From NCBI RefSeq assembly GCF_000163055.2, contig NC_022111.1, forward strand, positions 992,001 through 1,056,000: a stretch of 64,000 nt of DNA, given 5' to 3'. Positions 47,441 to 56,967 of this stretch are shown piece by piece. The position numbers were made by a program, and so were the translations under genes. The DNA comes from Prevotella sp. oral taxon 299 str. F0039 (lineage in GTDB: Bacteria; Bacteroidota; Bacteroidia; Bacteroidales; Bacteroidaceae). Below the pieces are notes generated by a model, which had not been told where the DNA came from, ran no database searches, and saw only the letters and a list, made by a program, of their open reading frames with translations. Position 1 is the first letter of the stretch, and each line of letters starts with the position of its first letter.

Positions 47441-48016
47441 TTTTAAAACTTCACTTGCCACTTCTTCTAATTCGCTATACCATTGCTCACCAAAGCGACG
47501 TATGAGTGGGTCTTTTAAGAACTTGTAAATGGGCAGTTGTAACTCTTTTCCTTTCTTTACTGCGTCTTTACACACGTCCCAACGATGATAATTCAAACCT
47601 ACGAGGTCGTTGCTGAATCGCTTTTCACGAATGGGATACAAGCTACATGATATGGGTTTGCAAAACGATGTCTTTCCTTTTCGATATAAACGCTCGAGCG
47701 CACACAAACAAGTTCCATTTTCATAGCAGGTAAACACGCAATCTTTATTGTTGACAATAGAGGTTACAAGGTCGCCATCTCTATCGGTATACACAACGCC
47801 TTGCTTGTCTATTTGTGCCTGTGCCTGTGCCGAAAGCTCACTCCAAGCTATCTCAGTAACTTCTTCGAGGGGTGCTATCTCTTCAAAAAGGACGGGTGCT
47901 CCTGCATCACCTTCTATACAACAGATTCCTTTGCAGGCGTCTAAATCGCAACAAAAACACTCTGTTATTATATCTGATGATAATAAAACATTTCCTACTT
48001 GTATAATCGACATCAT
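47423..48016 (-). CDS. DUF3109 family protein
   Basis: 197 residues, cysteine-rich: CFCCDLDACKGICCIEG near the N-terminus, then CVFTCYENGTCLCALE and FCKPISCSLYPIRE. The pattern is that of DUF3109, a widespread Bacteroidetes family probably binding metal or an Fe-S cluster. Function unknown. It lies 58 bases after ung on the same strand. Confidence 0.9.
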   Translation of the reverse strand: MMSIIQVGNVLLSSDIITECFCCDLDACKGICCIEGDAGAPVLFEEIAPLEEVTEIAWSELSAQAQAQIDKQGVVYTDRDGDLVTSIVNNKDCVFTCYENGTCLCALERLYRKGKTSFCKPISCSLYPIREKRFSNDLVGLNYHRWDVCKDAVKKGKELQLPIYKFLKDPLIRRFGEQWYSELEEVASEVLKEKNNP

Positions 48017-48074
48017 AATGTTTTCTGACTTTTGTATAATGAAATATCGCTTTGCGTGGACTATGGCTATAACT

Positions 48075-48743
48075 TTACCACTCGATGGGCTTTAATCCGC
48101 AGCTAATGAGGTAGTTATTGGCTTGCGAAAAATGGTGATTTCCAAACCAACCGCCACGATTTGCAGACAAAGGTGATGGGTGAACGCTCTCTAACACAAA
48201 ATGTTTGGTGGTGTCGATAAAGACTTTCTTGCGACGTGCAAAGCCTCCCCAGAGCATAAAAACCAGATTGTTGCGGTGAACACTCAATGCTTTTATTGCG
48301 GCATCGGTGAAGGATTCCCAACCAATGTTTTGATGACTCGCTGCCTGATGCGCACGAACCGTGAGGGTTGAGTTGAGCAATAACACGCCTTGCTCTGCCC
48401 AATGGGTTAGATCTCCGTTTGCTGGTAACTCTTTTCCAATATCGTTCTTCAACTCTTTAAATATATTGATGAGAGATGGGGGCATGGCTATTCCTTCTTG
48501 AACTGAGAAACTTAAACCGTGAGCCTGTCCTATTTCGTGGTAAGGATCTTGCCCTAATATCACCACTTTCACATCGTTAAACGGACACAAGTCAAAGGCT
48601 CTGAATATGTTGCGACCTGCAGGAAAGCAACGATTTGTTTTATATTCGAGCTTAACCGCATTGGTTAAACGCTCAAAATAAGGTGCTTCTAACTCGCTTT
48701 TTAGCACCTCTTTCCAACTGGGTTCCATCTTTACGTCAACCAT
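48075..48743 (-). CDS. ung: Uracil-DNA glycosylase
   Basis: 222 residues, family 1 UDG. GQDPYH with catalytic Asp 66, LLLNSTLTV, and the HPSPLSANRGGWFG loop with catalytic His are present. It removes uracil from DNA to start base-excision repair. Confidence 0.97.
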   Translation of the reverse strand: MVDVKMEPSWKEVLKSELEAPYFERLTNAVKLEYKTNRCFPAGRNIFRAFDLCPFNDVKVVILGQDPYHEIGQAHGLSFSVQEGIAMPPSLINIFKELKNDIGKELPANGDLTHWAEQGVLLLNSTLTVRAHQAASHQNIGWESFTDAAIKALSVHRNNLVFMLWGGFARRKKVFIDTTKHFVLESVHPSPLSANRGGWFGNHHFSQANNYLISCGLKPIEW

Positions 48744-48872
48744 TTTCTCTATCTTTTTATTCCAAATGAGCTTTCTTCTTCTTCAATGTGGTAAAACTTT
48801 GAAAGATAACTCACACTAATTTGAACTGCAACTCGCATCAAGTTAAAATGCAACTGTCATCAGACTGAAAGG

Positions 48873-48914
48873 TAATAAAAAATAAAAGAGTCGCAAGCGA
48901 TATGCTTGTGACTC
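48873..48914 (-). terminator. rpsT terminator
   Basis: GAGTCGCAAGC (48888-48898) pairs with 48904-48914 (one G-U); TTTTATTTTTTATT follows on the minus strand. 27 bases after the rpsT stop. Confidence 0.85.
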
Positions 48915-48941
48915 CCTATATTATTCATACATAATAGCTAA

Positions 48942-49196
48942 TTAAGCAAGACTTTCTACGTGAGCAGCCAAACTTGACTTAATATTTGAAGCTTTATTCT
49001 TGTGTATGATATTTGTTTTAGCAAGCTTATCCAACATTGCTTGAACAACAGGATAAAGCTTTAGAGCTTCTTCTTTATCTGTTAATGCACGCAATTTACG
49101 CACAGCGTTGCGCATTGTCTTTGCATAATAACGATTATGCAATGTGCGAGTTTTAGTTTGACGGATTCTCTTTAACGCCGATTTATGATTTGCCAT
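48942..49196 (-). CDS. rpsT: 30S ribosomal protein S20
   Basis: 84 residues, basic and helical: [20 protein letters not shown] and [19 protein letters not shown] are S20 signatures. Binds 16S rRNA. It begins 29 bases downstream of tRNA-Glu and shares its promoter. Confidence 0.97.
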   Translation of the reverse strand: MANHKSALKRIRQTKTRTLHNRYYAKTMRNAVRKLRALTDKEEALKLYPVVQAMLDKLAKTNIIHKNKASNIKSSLAAHVESLA

Positions 49197-49225
49197 CTTT
49201 ATCTATTGCTTTTATTTTATTATCG

Positions 49226-49297
49226 TAGTCCCTAGGAGAGTCGAACTCCTCTTTAGAGAATGAAAATCTCTCGTCCTAACCGATAGACGAAGGGACC
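49226..49297 (-). tRNA. tRNA-Glu (TTC anticodon)
   Basis: 72-nt cloverleaf on the minus strand beginning GGTCCCTTCGTCTATCGG, anticodon loop TTTTCAT (TTC), T-arm GAGGA-GTTCGAC-TCTCC, discriminator A, no encoded CCA. The end could be off by one base. Co-transcribed with rpsT. Confidence 0.93.
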
Positions 49298-49831
49298 ATA
49301 AGTTTTGATTTGCGGTTGCAAAGGTACAACAATTTATTTAAATACCAAATGTTTTACAAAATATTTTTTCTAAAGACACGATTTTTTTATACTTTTGTGG
49401 TTAAAATGGGTCTATTTCTATCCTTTTAGGCTGAATTTGCATCATTTATGCATATCAATCAAGAATAAAGTGCATCAATACAAAATCGTAATTTTGCAAC
49501 CTTTTTTATTATAATATAAGGTAGGATGAAAGACAAAACAAAACATTGTTAAGCTACAATGGTAGGAATTAGATGTTAAAAGGAAGAAATACGGGGAAAG
49601 AAATAGCAATTGCACGATTCAACAGAAGCGATAATGTTCCCCCAAAGCGCACGAACGGCTCTTAAAAGCACCTTTTCTCTTTCACACACACGCATGTTCT
49701 TATTTATAGATACACACGTATTTATTATAAAACACTCACCCATTTAGCACCATACACCAACAGATTACCTTATAAAAAGGGCGAAACAACATTCAACAAG
49801 TTCTCTCATAACAACCCAAAACCCCCATTTT
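49298..49831. other. Divergent intergenic region, tRNA-Glu / recO
   Basis: 534 bases. Apart from the tRNA-Glu promoter, nothing is recognised. No recO promoter of consensus type stands out. Confidence 0.7.
49319..49349 (-). promoter_or_regulatory. tRNA-Glu/rpsT promoter
   Basis: Minus strand TTTG (49346-49349), a 19-base spacer, then TACCTTTG (49319-49326). Textbook Bacteroidetes promoter 21 bases upstream of the tRNA. Confidence 0.88.
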
Positions 49832-50557
49832 ATGCTCACAAACACATCTGCTATTGTTCTACACTCATTCAAATACAAAGATAATCAAATGATTGTCGAC
49901 ATGCTAACTGAGCAATTAGGACGTATCAGTTTTATTGTTCGAGTGGGCAAAAAGGGTTCTAGTGCTACTAAACGACAGTTTTTTCAGCCCCTTACCTTAC
50001 TCGAACTTGCTTTCGACTATCGTGAGAATGTGGGCTTACAGAAGTTGAATGACATCAAAATAGCTCATCCTTTTAATTCGATTTTCTTTGATCCTTTCAA
50101 GTGTAGTATTGCTCTTTTCGTGGCAGAATTTCTGTATCACGCCACCAAAAGCGAAGCGCAAACCGCCCTTTTGCACAACTATATCGAGGCAGGACTTTTG
50201 TGGTTAGATGGCTGCACGAGCTCTTTTGCCAACTTTCACCTTGTATTTATGATCAAACTCACACGTTTCATTGGTTTCTATCCCAACACTGAAGGTTTTA
50301 ATGAGGGTTGTATTTTTAATTTGAGAACGGGCTGTTTTGAAGAATATTCGCCTATACATGCCGACTATCTCACGCCAACAGACTCTATTGCCATGTATCA
50401 ATTGCTCCGTTCGAACTATAACACCATGCACTTATTTGAGATGTCGCATGAGCAAAGAAACCGCTGTACAGATATCATTTTGAATTATTATAAATTGCAC
50501 CTCCCCACCTTTGCGGAGCTTAAATCGCTACAAGTGTTGAAAGACATCATGCGATAA
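49832..50557 (+). CDS. recO: DNA repair protein RecO
   Basis: 241 residues. N-terminal OB-fold (AIVLHSFKYKDNQMIVDMLT, GRISFIVRVGKKGSS) and helical C-terminal part (FMIKLTRFIGFYPN, CIFNLRTGCF) match the Bacteroidetes RecO family, which loads RecA in RecFOR repair. The usual Cys zinc motif is reduced, as in this phylum. Single plus-strand gene. Confidence 0.92.
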   Translation: MLTNTSAIVLHSFKYKDNQMIVDMLTEQLGRISFIVRVGKKGSSATKRQFFQPLTLLELAFDYRENVGLQKLNDIKIAHPFNSIFFDPFKCSIALFVAEFLYHATKSEAQTALLHNYIEAGLLWLDGCTSSFANFHLVFMIKLTRFIGFYPNTEGFNEGCIFNLRTGCFEEYSPIHADYLTPTDSIAMYQLLRSNYNTMHLFEMSHEQRNRCTDIILNYYKLHLPTFAELKSLQVLKDIMR

Positions 50558-50651
50558 ACCACCCACCCGAGTTGTCTTTGCACCGCACCCCGTTTACCTT
50601 TCTTTCCCACCTTCACAGCCCATTCACAGCAAGGCTTGAGTCATCACGCCA

Positions 50652-50739
50652 CAAAAGCAGTGCTTTCACCATACAAAAGCAGTGAGATTGGGGTGTAAAA
50701 GCAATGAGATTGCGCTCTAAAAGCTATGGTTTTAGAAAC
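50652..50739. repeat. 22-nt tandem array, four units (array 7)
   Basis: Units begin at 50652, 50674, 50696 and 50718. The first three units match array 8 (59965-60052) at 61 of 66 positions in the same orientation, so module B is bracketed by direct copies. Confidence 0.88.
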
Positions 50740-50784
50740 AAGGTGCTGCGCTATCCTTTTTCAACGCAAATTATTTTTATCAAA

Positions 50785-50853
50785 AAAAAGAGATATTGCA
50801 ACTTGTCATCTCACCTCAATTGGCAATCAACAAACCCTGCAATATCTCTTTTT
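50785..50853. terminator. Bidirectional terminator, recO / module B
   Basis: AAAAAGAGATATTGCA (50785-50800) pairs perfectly over 16 bp with 50838-50853 around a 37-nt loop. A/T tracts at both ends allow termination on either strand. Confidence 0.8.
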
Positions 50854-50871
50854 AATGATGTTCTTTTTGAT

Positions 50872-53691
50872 CTATTGTATCTTTTCAGAACTCATTGTCA
50901 CTTCAATTCGCTTCTTATTCTCTACAACCAGCTTAGCAAAACGCTGCATATCTTGGGGTGTTAGCTGTTCAACCAAACGCTGATAGCCTGCATCTGCATC
51001 TACATTATTATACAGATAATTAAACAAGAGCTCTTCCCAATACTCGTTAGTGTTCACTACCGACTTGTAAGTTTTAAGCAAATAGGTCTTTATTTTACCT
51101 AACTCTTGCACATCAACTCCATTATTAGCAAGTTTCAAAAGCTCTGCATCTACCAACGGGATAAGCTCTTTATACTTCTCGGGAGCGGTACTAAATGCCA
51201 CTTTTAGCACCATTTGACTATAAGGATATTGTGCCAATGTGCTTGTAACTTTGATATTATAGGCTCCTCCTTTATCTTCTCTAATCGACTGAAGATAACC
51301 ACTTCGCAAGAGAGAAGCAAGGATATCGAGTTTTATTTCGTTCTCTACGCTATATGGAATACGTGCAGAATAGAGCACACTTGTTCGCACAACGGGTGTG
51401 GCTTGTGGGTGAACCATGAGGCGAGTGATGTTCTTTTCTTGTATTTCTGGAATATTCTTGCCTCGCATCTCTTGAGATTTAGCCGATGGAAGTGATGCCA
51501 AATACAGGCAAAGGAAAGGTTTTAACTGCTCAATATCAACGTTTCCTGTTATGATAACGTTAAAATCTGAAGCATTGGCAAAGCGTTCTTTGTAGATCTC
51601 TATAATTCTTTTATAGTTCACTTTGTCTAAGTCAGAAGCCGAAAGAGATAGCACTTGTGGATTATTTCCATAAACAACACGCATCAAACTATCGTTATAC
51701 ACCACACCAGGTTTCTGATTTTGCAATTCTGTAAAGCTCTTCTGCTCGTCTATCATCTGCTTAAATGCTACCGAATCTACACGAGGCGAGGTGAAATAAA
51801 GATGCACCAACTCGAACAATTCCTTTGCATTTCGAACCACACTGTTACCCTTTATACCTTCGATATCTTCACCAATAAAAGGCGAAACATTCACGGTTTT
51901 ACCAGAAAGCATTCTATTTAGAGTCAATTCGTCGAACTTCGACAGTCCACCCGACGTAATTCCTGCTATGAGATAGGTTAAGTTATGAGCATCTTTTGTG
52001 CTATATAAACTCTTACCTCCAATGCTAAACGCTCGCAAGTTGATTTCATCATCTTCAAAAGAGGTTGGTTTTACATACACATTCATGCCATTCGACAGAG
52101 TGAGATGGGTATAACCATATATCATTTTCTCTTCTTTCACAATCTTTCCACTTTGTGGTAGGACTGAAATAAAAGAAGATTCTGTTTTGATATCCTCGTA
52201 TTTTGGATAATCTTTTTGCTGTGCCAACACAATAGTTTGCTTCAACTGCTGTTCTGAAAGTTCTTCTGCTCCTTTCGACTCGGGCACAAACAAGGTTGCC
52301 ACCTCATTGGTGTTGTGCACCAGTTCGGCAAGCATTGCATTCACATCTGCCAACGAAACCGAGCCATTCAAACGCTTTGTTTCTTGCAATTCCACTTCAG
52401 GAGTTAGTATATTACTATTGTTTAAGAAGTTGTTCACGCACATTTCCACATACATACTATTGCGAACTTTGTTGCGATCATTATACGAATTCTGTGCATC
52501 ATTCAACACTTCGTCCTTTGCTCTCAATAGTTCTGTTTCGGTAAAGCCATGCTTTCGTGCTCTTTCTAGCTCTCCAACAGCCAACGAAATACCCTCTTTC
52601 ACACGTTCTTTCACCAGCGTTGCCGTTAGCATAAAGGCGTCTTTGGTGTTCGAAATAAAGAAGTTTCCATCTTGAACCGATGCTGCAAGGATTTCTTTAC
52701 TATGCTTCTTTTGCAAAACATCAAAGCGATTGTTGAGCATAGAGATAACCAAATTGGTGAGATAATTATCCTTATACGCCTCAACGGTTTGTCGTTCTGC
52801 CCACGGAGTGACGTCTCTTTTCATGTAAAGACTGAAACTTGGAACGGGTTGTTCTGCGTCTTTAGCACAAAAAACAATCATCTCTTTGTTGTCACTCACA
52901 GGATAATACACACGTTTTTCTGCATTTTTAGGTTGCGGAATAGCTCCAAAGCACTTCTTTATCTTCTCTTCTATCTTGTTAACATCAACATCTCCCACCA
53001 CAATAACAGCCTGCAAGTCGGGGCGATACCATCGTTTATAATAGTCTTTCAAATGCTTATAGGGGAAAGAACGCACGATATCCATCGATCCAATGGGCAA
53101 ACAATCTTCGTATTTCGTACCCTTATAAATGATAGGAGTTGATTGCTCTAAAAGGCGTTGCATTGCCATTGCCGACCTACGAGTGCGCCATTCTTCTTCA
53201 ATAACGCCCCTTTCCTTGTCTATCTCCTTATCAGTGAGCAATAAACCACAGCTCCAATCGTGCAAAACCAATAAGCAAGAGTCTACTATTCCCTCACGAA
53301 TCACAGGCGCAGCAGATATGTTATACACCGTTTGGTCAACGCTTGTATAGGCATTTAGGTTTGCTCCAAACTTAATTCCAACGCTTTCACACCACTGAAC
53401 AACACCTGGTTTATTGTTGGTTTGTGGAAAGTTTATGGTTCCATTAAACGCCATATGCTCTAAAAAGTGAGCCAAACCACGTTGATTAGGCATTTCTAAT
53501 ATAGAACCAACTCGCTGTGCAAGATAGAAATCGGCTTCGTTTTTAACAAACGAATTGTGCTTGATATAATAGGTAAGTCCATTAGATAACTTTCCAATTC
53601 TCACACTATTATCTTGTAACATGCGCTGTGCAAAGGCGTTAAACGACACAAAACACAGAACAACAAATAAAAGAATACGATTATATTTCAT
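50872..53691 (-). CDS. Secreted M16 zinc protease, module B
   Basis: 939 residues from ATG at 53691 (MKYNRILLF), which gives a clean signal peptide ending AFAQ; five extra codons upstream are unlikely. Zinc motif HFLEH at 75-79 and ERGVIEEEW downstream. Same two-half M16 layout as the module A enzyme and clearly homologous (RGLAHFLEH, YYIKHN versus YYILRN). Base composition here matches the AT-rich surroundings. Last gene of module B, 66 bases after the lipoprotein gene with a hairpin between. Probably periplasmic; substrate unknown. Confidence 0.93.
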   Translation of the reverse strand: MKYNRILLFVVLCFVSFNAFAQRMLQDNSVRIGKLSNGLTYYIKHNSFVKNEADFYLAQRVGSILEMPNQRGLAHFLEHMAFNGTINFPQTNNKPGVVQWCESVGIKFGANLNAYTSVDQTVYNISAAPVIREGIVDSCLLVLHDWSCGLLLTDKEIDKERGVIEEEWRTRRSAMAMQRLLEQSTPIIYKGTKYEDCLPIGSMDIVRSFPYKHLKDYYKRWYRPDLQAVIVVGDVDVNKIEEKIKKCFGAIPQPKNAEKRVYYPVSDNKEMIVFCAKDAEQPVPSFSLYMKRDVTPWAERQTVEAYKDNYLTNLVISMLNNRFDVLQKKHSKEILAASVQDGNFFISNTKDAFMLTATLVKERVKEGISLAVGELERARKHGFTETELLRAKDEVLNDAQNSYNDRNKVRNSMYVEMCVNNFLNNSNILTPEVELQETKRLNGSVSLADVNAMLAELVHNTNEVATLFVPESKGAEELSEQQLKQTIVLAQQKDYPKYEDIKTESSFISVLPQSGKIVKEEKMIYGYTHLTLSNGMNVYVKPTSFEDDEINLRAFSIGGKSLYSTKDAHNLTYLIAGITSGGLSKFDELTLNRMLSGKTVNVSPFIGEDIEGIKGNSVVRNAKELFELVHLYFTSPRVDSVAFKQMIDEQKSFTELQNQKPGVVYNDSLMRVVYGNNPQVLSLSASDLDKVNYKRIIEIYKERFANASDFNVIITGNVDIEQLKPFLCLYLASLPSAKSQEMRGKNIPEIQEKNITRLMVHPQATPVVRTSVLYSARIPYSVENEIKLDILASLLRSGYLQSIREDKGGAYNIKVTSTLAQYPYSQMVLKVAFSTAPEKYKELIPLVDAELLKLANNGVDVQELGKIKTYLLKTYKSVVNTNEYWEELLFNYLYNNVDADAGYQRLVEQLTPQDMQRFAKLVVENKKRIEVTMSSEKIQ

Positions 53692-53704
53692 CGTTTTAAA
53701 AGGC

Positions 53705-53744
53705 ATAATCTCCCCTCTTCTGCATTAGAAAGAAGGGAGATTAT
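53705..53744 (-). terminator. Intercistronic hairpin after the module B lipoprotein gene
   Basis: ATAATCTCCC (53705-53714) pairs with 53735-53744; GCCTTTTAAAAC follows on the minus strand. It starts 14 bases after the lipoprotein stop, matching the placement in module A. Confidence 0.7.
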
Positions 53745-53757
53745 TATCTAATTTTAA

Positions 53758-55029
53758 TTAATATTCAAAATAAGAAGGCTTTGCAGCTGCTTCGAAGTCA
53801 TTGGTAGAGTTGTTGGTATCAATCCATTTTGTACCATTTTTCTTACGCAATACTGCCTTTCTATAGCTACTTGCATCGTTCATTTGCTCTGCCCAATAAG
53901 TAAAACCAGCATCTAACGAAGGTGCAACCACATTCCATTGGTGGTCTGACTTCACTGCAAGATTCACTGCATCAATCACCCATTTGTTAGGAACCATTAA
54001 GTAGTTCTCTTCGTTTTCGAAATTAGTTGGGTCTTCAGCTTCAACATATTTCACTTTATATTCATAGTTCTTCTTAAATGTTTCCACATCACCTTCGATG
54101 CGAACAAGCGCATATGCCTTCACACCATTGCGGTTTGGGGTTACTCTTCCATCAGGATCACCATACACATGCTTAAGAACTGGAACATTGTTGTTTTGCT
54201 TTTCGGTTTCAGTCTCTTCACCATTAGCATCTACTCCTTCAATAAACATAGAAGAATAGAATTGGAAATTGGCTTTACTTAGGTCGATTGAGTTTGCATT
54301 AAACTCTTTATGATTGCGTGCATTGAATGCAATTACGATCTCTTCTCCTGGCTTAATAGGATATTGTTTGCCTGTTCCTGGAATTACAAAGATATCTTCT
54401 ACGGTCATACCTTGAGGCATAACGTTTGGCTTATAGTCGTTCTTTACATTGGTTTGGAATTGAGATTGCACAATAGCAAGCCCATCGGCATACATTAAAG
54501 TGTCGCTATTATTGGCAATTTTGATATATTGGTCATCGCTATAATCTTTACCTTCTGGAGTCTTTGAGAATGAGAAATAGATCTCAGAAATCACCAATCC
54601 ATCTGCAGTATTATAGGTATTAAGTGCTATTTCTGTTGAGCTTGGAATGCCTTCTACAGCACTTTTAGCTACTGCTACATTGCTCTTTGTAGCACGAACT
54701 TCTGATGTTAGCGACTGATTGTTTACCTTATACGTCAAAGAACCTTTCACTTCAATATTGTAAGTGCCTTCAGGAATAGAGAGAACAGCATTGTATTTGC
54801 CATCTTTCTCTTTGAAGTTAGAAAGTGTATAGGTTGTTTTATCAAGTACATTCGTAAACACTGCGGTTGCATTTTGCAAACTTCCGCCTTCTACATCCAA
54901 TGGAACATTAAGGGTTAAGCCATACTCTACTTTCGCAATAGTAGCAGGTTCATTATCGTCTTTACATGATGTAAACACAAAACATACAGCAAATAGTGCT
55001 GCAACTAACATAAAAATACTTCTTTTCAT
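53758..55029 (-). CDS. DUF4876-like surface lipoprotein, module B
   Basis: 423 residues, lipobox VFTSC with Cys at 22. An N-terminal beta module (LQNATAVFTNVLDKTTYTLS, PEGTYNIEVKGSL) is followed by a lamin-tail-like domain: GLVISEIYFSFSKTPEGKD, DQYIKIANNSDTLMYADGL and YPIKPGEEIVIAFNARNH. It shares landmarks with the module A lipoprotein but sits after the barrel gene instead of before it. Likely surface-exposed ligand-binding partner of the receptor (inference). Confidence 0.83.
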   Translation of the reverse strand: MKRSIFMLVAALFAVCFVFTSCKDDNEPATIAKVEYGLTLNVPLDVEGGSLQNATAVFTNVLDKTTYTLSNFKEKDGKYNAVLSIPEGTYNIEVKGSLTYKVNNQSLTSEVRATKSNVAVAKSAVEGIPSSTEIALNTYNTADGLVISEIYFSFSKTPEGKDYSDDQYIKIANNSDTLMYADGLAIVQSQFQTNVKNDYKPNVMPQGMTVEDIFVIPGTGKQYPIKPGEEIVIAFNARNHKEFNANSIDLSKANFQFYSSMFIEGVDANGEETETEKQNNNVPVLKHVYGDPDGRVTPNRNGVKAYALVRIEGDVETFKKNYEYKVKYVEAEDPTNFENEENYLMVPNKWVIDAVNLAVKSDHQWNVVAPSLDAGFTYWAEQMNDASSYRKAVLRKKNGTKWIDTNNSTNDFEAAAKPSYFEY

Positions 55030-55075
55030 ACTCTCTTTTATTTTTTGTTATAATTTATTTTACATTCTCATTTTG

Positions 55076-56593
55076 TTAGAAATAAACACCCAAAGCAACA
55101 CTCATCTTGGTTTGTTTATATCCTTTCAAGGTCACAAGTCCACCATTTAGACGTGCAAATAGGGTTTTATTGTTTTTCCAACGCACTGGTGCATAGGTAA
55201 AAAGCACACCTCCTTCTAGTTCAAAAGCATTGGCTTTTAAATGCTCATAGCTTAAGTTTATCATCTCGGTGATGTTCTTATCCATCAGAGCAAAGGGCAT
55301 AATCAAGTGTTTTTTCACGTTATTCATCAACATTGAGCTAACATCTAAGGTGAGTGTTGATCGATTATTTACTACTTGTTGATACTGCATTTGAGTGCAA
55401 ACATACACAAAATTTACTTCCATTACACGCAAAGGATCTACATATTGCATTTTATTTGTTTTATAACCGCCTTGTACATGAGCAGTAAACACACGCTGGT
55501 CGCCAGCTTTAAGTAGTGCTCCTACCGAATAATCCCATTGCCTATTCTTATACATCGACATGCTTATGAGCTTTCTATACTCTCCTCCTGCAGGGTTTCC
55601 AACGATATTTTCATTGCCTAAACGGCGGTTATGCAACACAGAAGCATACACACTCCAACCCAATTGTTGTTCTGATTTCCAGCCAAAGCGAGCTTTCCAC
55701 GTTGTATTATATAAGGTTGTGAGAGGCAAAGCATTAAGATTTGGAAGGATTTGGTTGTATGGAACAAATTGATAACCTGCCGAAATAAAGGTTCCTTGCT
55801 TTGTTCTTGGGGTAAAATGTAGATCGAAAAGCAATCCTGTGGCTTTGTAATAGGCAGATAAATTATTGCCCGAAAAGCGTGCATAGTTGGTTCCTAAGCC
55901 TGTATAAAGATATTCTTTGCTGGTTCCTTCCTCACGAAAAAAAGCCACATCATTGGTTTGTTTGTAGAAAATTCCGCCCATATCCAACCCTAAATCGTAG
56001 GCAGTAAAGGCATATTTTGCCCCTACTTTCAATACTAAGTCGGTGGCAATACTATGTGTTCGTGGGTCTTTTCTACTAAATTGTTGCATCGCTCTAAAAT
56101 CAATTAAAGCCCCTATAGTCCAGCGTTTCAATGTTTTTGCCACTCCTCCACTAAACGAATACTGCTCAATAGTAGGACTTGTATTCAACGTATCGCCCAA
56201 AACATAAGGATAAAGTATATCGAAATCGGCAGCAGAATTAAAACTTATGTGCTCTATTTTGCCTCTTTTATAACCTGCATTTCCCCACAAACAAAGGCTC
56301 GAAGGCAATAAGAGATAAGACTGAACAGCTACCTCTTCCATCTTATGTCCTGCTCCTTTTTGATATAAGAATGGTTTGTTTGAATGTAGATTATCATACG
56401 AAATGCTTCCACTTGATAGCGAAGTGGAATATAAAGTGGGAGCCAATGCAGGATTATCGGCATGTTTTTGCAAGATACGAGTCCACAAAGCATTGTGCTC
56501 TAATATTGCAATCGAGTCTAACGAAGAGGCATATAGCGCATTGAAAGCACCCAACCAAAGCACCAAAAGTATTGCTATTGTTTTTCTTTTCAT
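55076..56593 (-). CDS. Outer-membrane beta-barrel protein, module B
   Basis: 505 residues from ATG at 56593, whose ATGA overlaps the stop of the upstream gene; two codons further upstream is a less likely start. Signal peptide ending LYASS. Barrel-like strands throughout (YDLGLDMGGIFYKQ, KQGTFISAGYQF, TKMSVALGVYF at the C-terminus with terminal Phe). Distant paralogue of the module A barrel. Function unknown; translational coupling suggests a stoichiometric partner of the receptor. Confidence 0.8.
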   Translation of the reverse strand: MKRKTIAILLVLWLGAFNALYASSLDSIAILEHNALWTRILQKHADNPALAPTLYSTSLSSGSISYDNLHSNKPFLYQKGAGHKMEEVAVQSYLLLPSSLCLWGNAGYKRGKIEHISFNSAADFDILYPYVLGDTLNTSPTIEQYSFSGGVAKTLKRWTIGALIDFRAMQQFSRKDPRTHSIATDLVLKVGAKYAFTAYDLGLDMGGIFYKQTNDVAFFREEGTSKEYLYTGLGTNYARFSGNNLSAYYKATGLLFDLHFTPRTKQGTFISAGYQFVPYNQILPNLNALPLTTLYNTTWKARFGWKSEQQLGWSVYASVLHNRRLGNENIVGNPAGGEYRKLISMSMYKNRQWDYSVGALLKAGDQRVFTAHVQGGYKTNKMQYVDPLRVMEVNFVYVCTQMQYQQVVNNRSTLTLDVSSMLMNNVKKHLIMPFALMDKNITEMINLSYEHLKANAFELEGGVLFTYAPVRWKNNKTLFARLNGGLVTLKGYKQTKMSVALGVYF

Positions 56594-56967
56594 AACCAAA
56601 TAGGATGTAATACTATTGTTGTTGAATTGTTAAGCACCTCTATATAACTTTCTGAAACACGGAAGTAGCGCACCGAAACGCTTCCATCTGCTGTTTTTAC
56701 ACGCACTGTTCCCTCCCCTTGCAACGAGTAAACACCTCGCAAAACCTGCATTATTGCTTGCGAATTGTTGAATGTTGAAGTTGAATAGGATTGCTGATTG
56801 CTGATATTGAGCAGTGTTATTGTACCCTGAATCTGTATCAATTCTTCGCCTTTTGATAGCTCTAATCGAGTAGTTGCAGTGGTATAATAATGGGTTTCCT
56901 CTTTTTCACAGCTCGAAAAAGATACCAACGCCAATATTAAACAAATGATATATAGTTGTTTTATCAT
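56590..56967 (-). CDS. Small lipoprotein of module B, single beta domain
   Basis: 125 residues, lipobox FSSC with Cys at 20. The mature part (ITLLNISNQQSYSTSTFNNS, VLRGVYSLQGEG, YIEVLNNSTTIVLHP) reads like the N-terminal beta module of the DUF4876-like lipoproteins standing alone. Both ends are coupled by ATGA overlaps to the receptor and barrel genes. Module A has no counterpart. Family not recognised. Confidence 0.8.
   Translation of the reverse strand: MIKQLYIICLILALVSFSSCEKEETHYYTTATTRLELSKGEELIQIQGTITLLNISNQQSYSTSTFNNSQAIMQVLRGVYSLQGEGTVRVKTADGSVSVRYFRVSESYIEVLNNSTTIVLHPIWL

Larger units (their letters stand above)
50558..50871. other. Convergent intergenic region, recO / module B
   Basis: 314 bases holding array 7 (50652-50739) and a bidirectional terminator (50785-50853). 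Nothing else seen. Confidence 0.75.
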
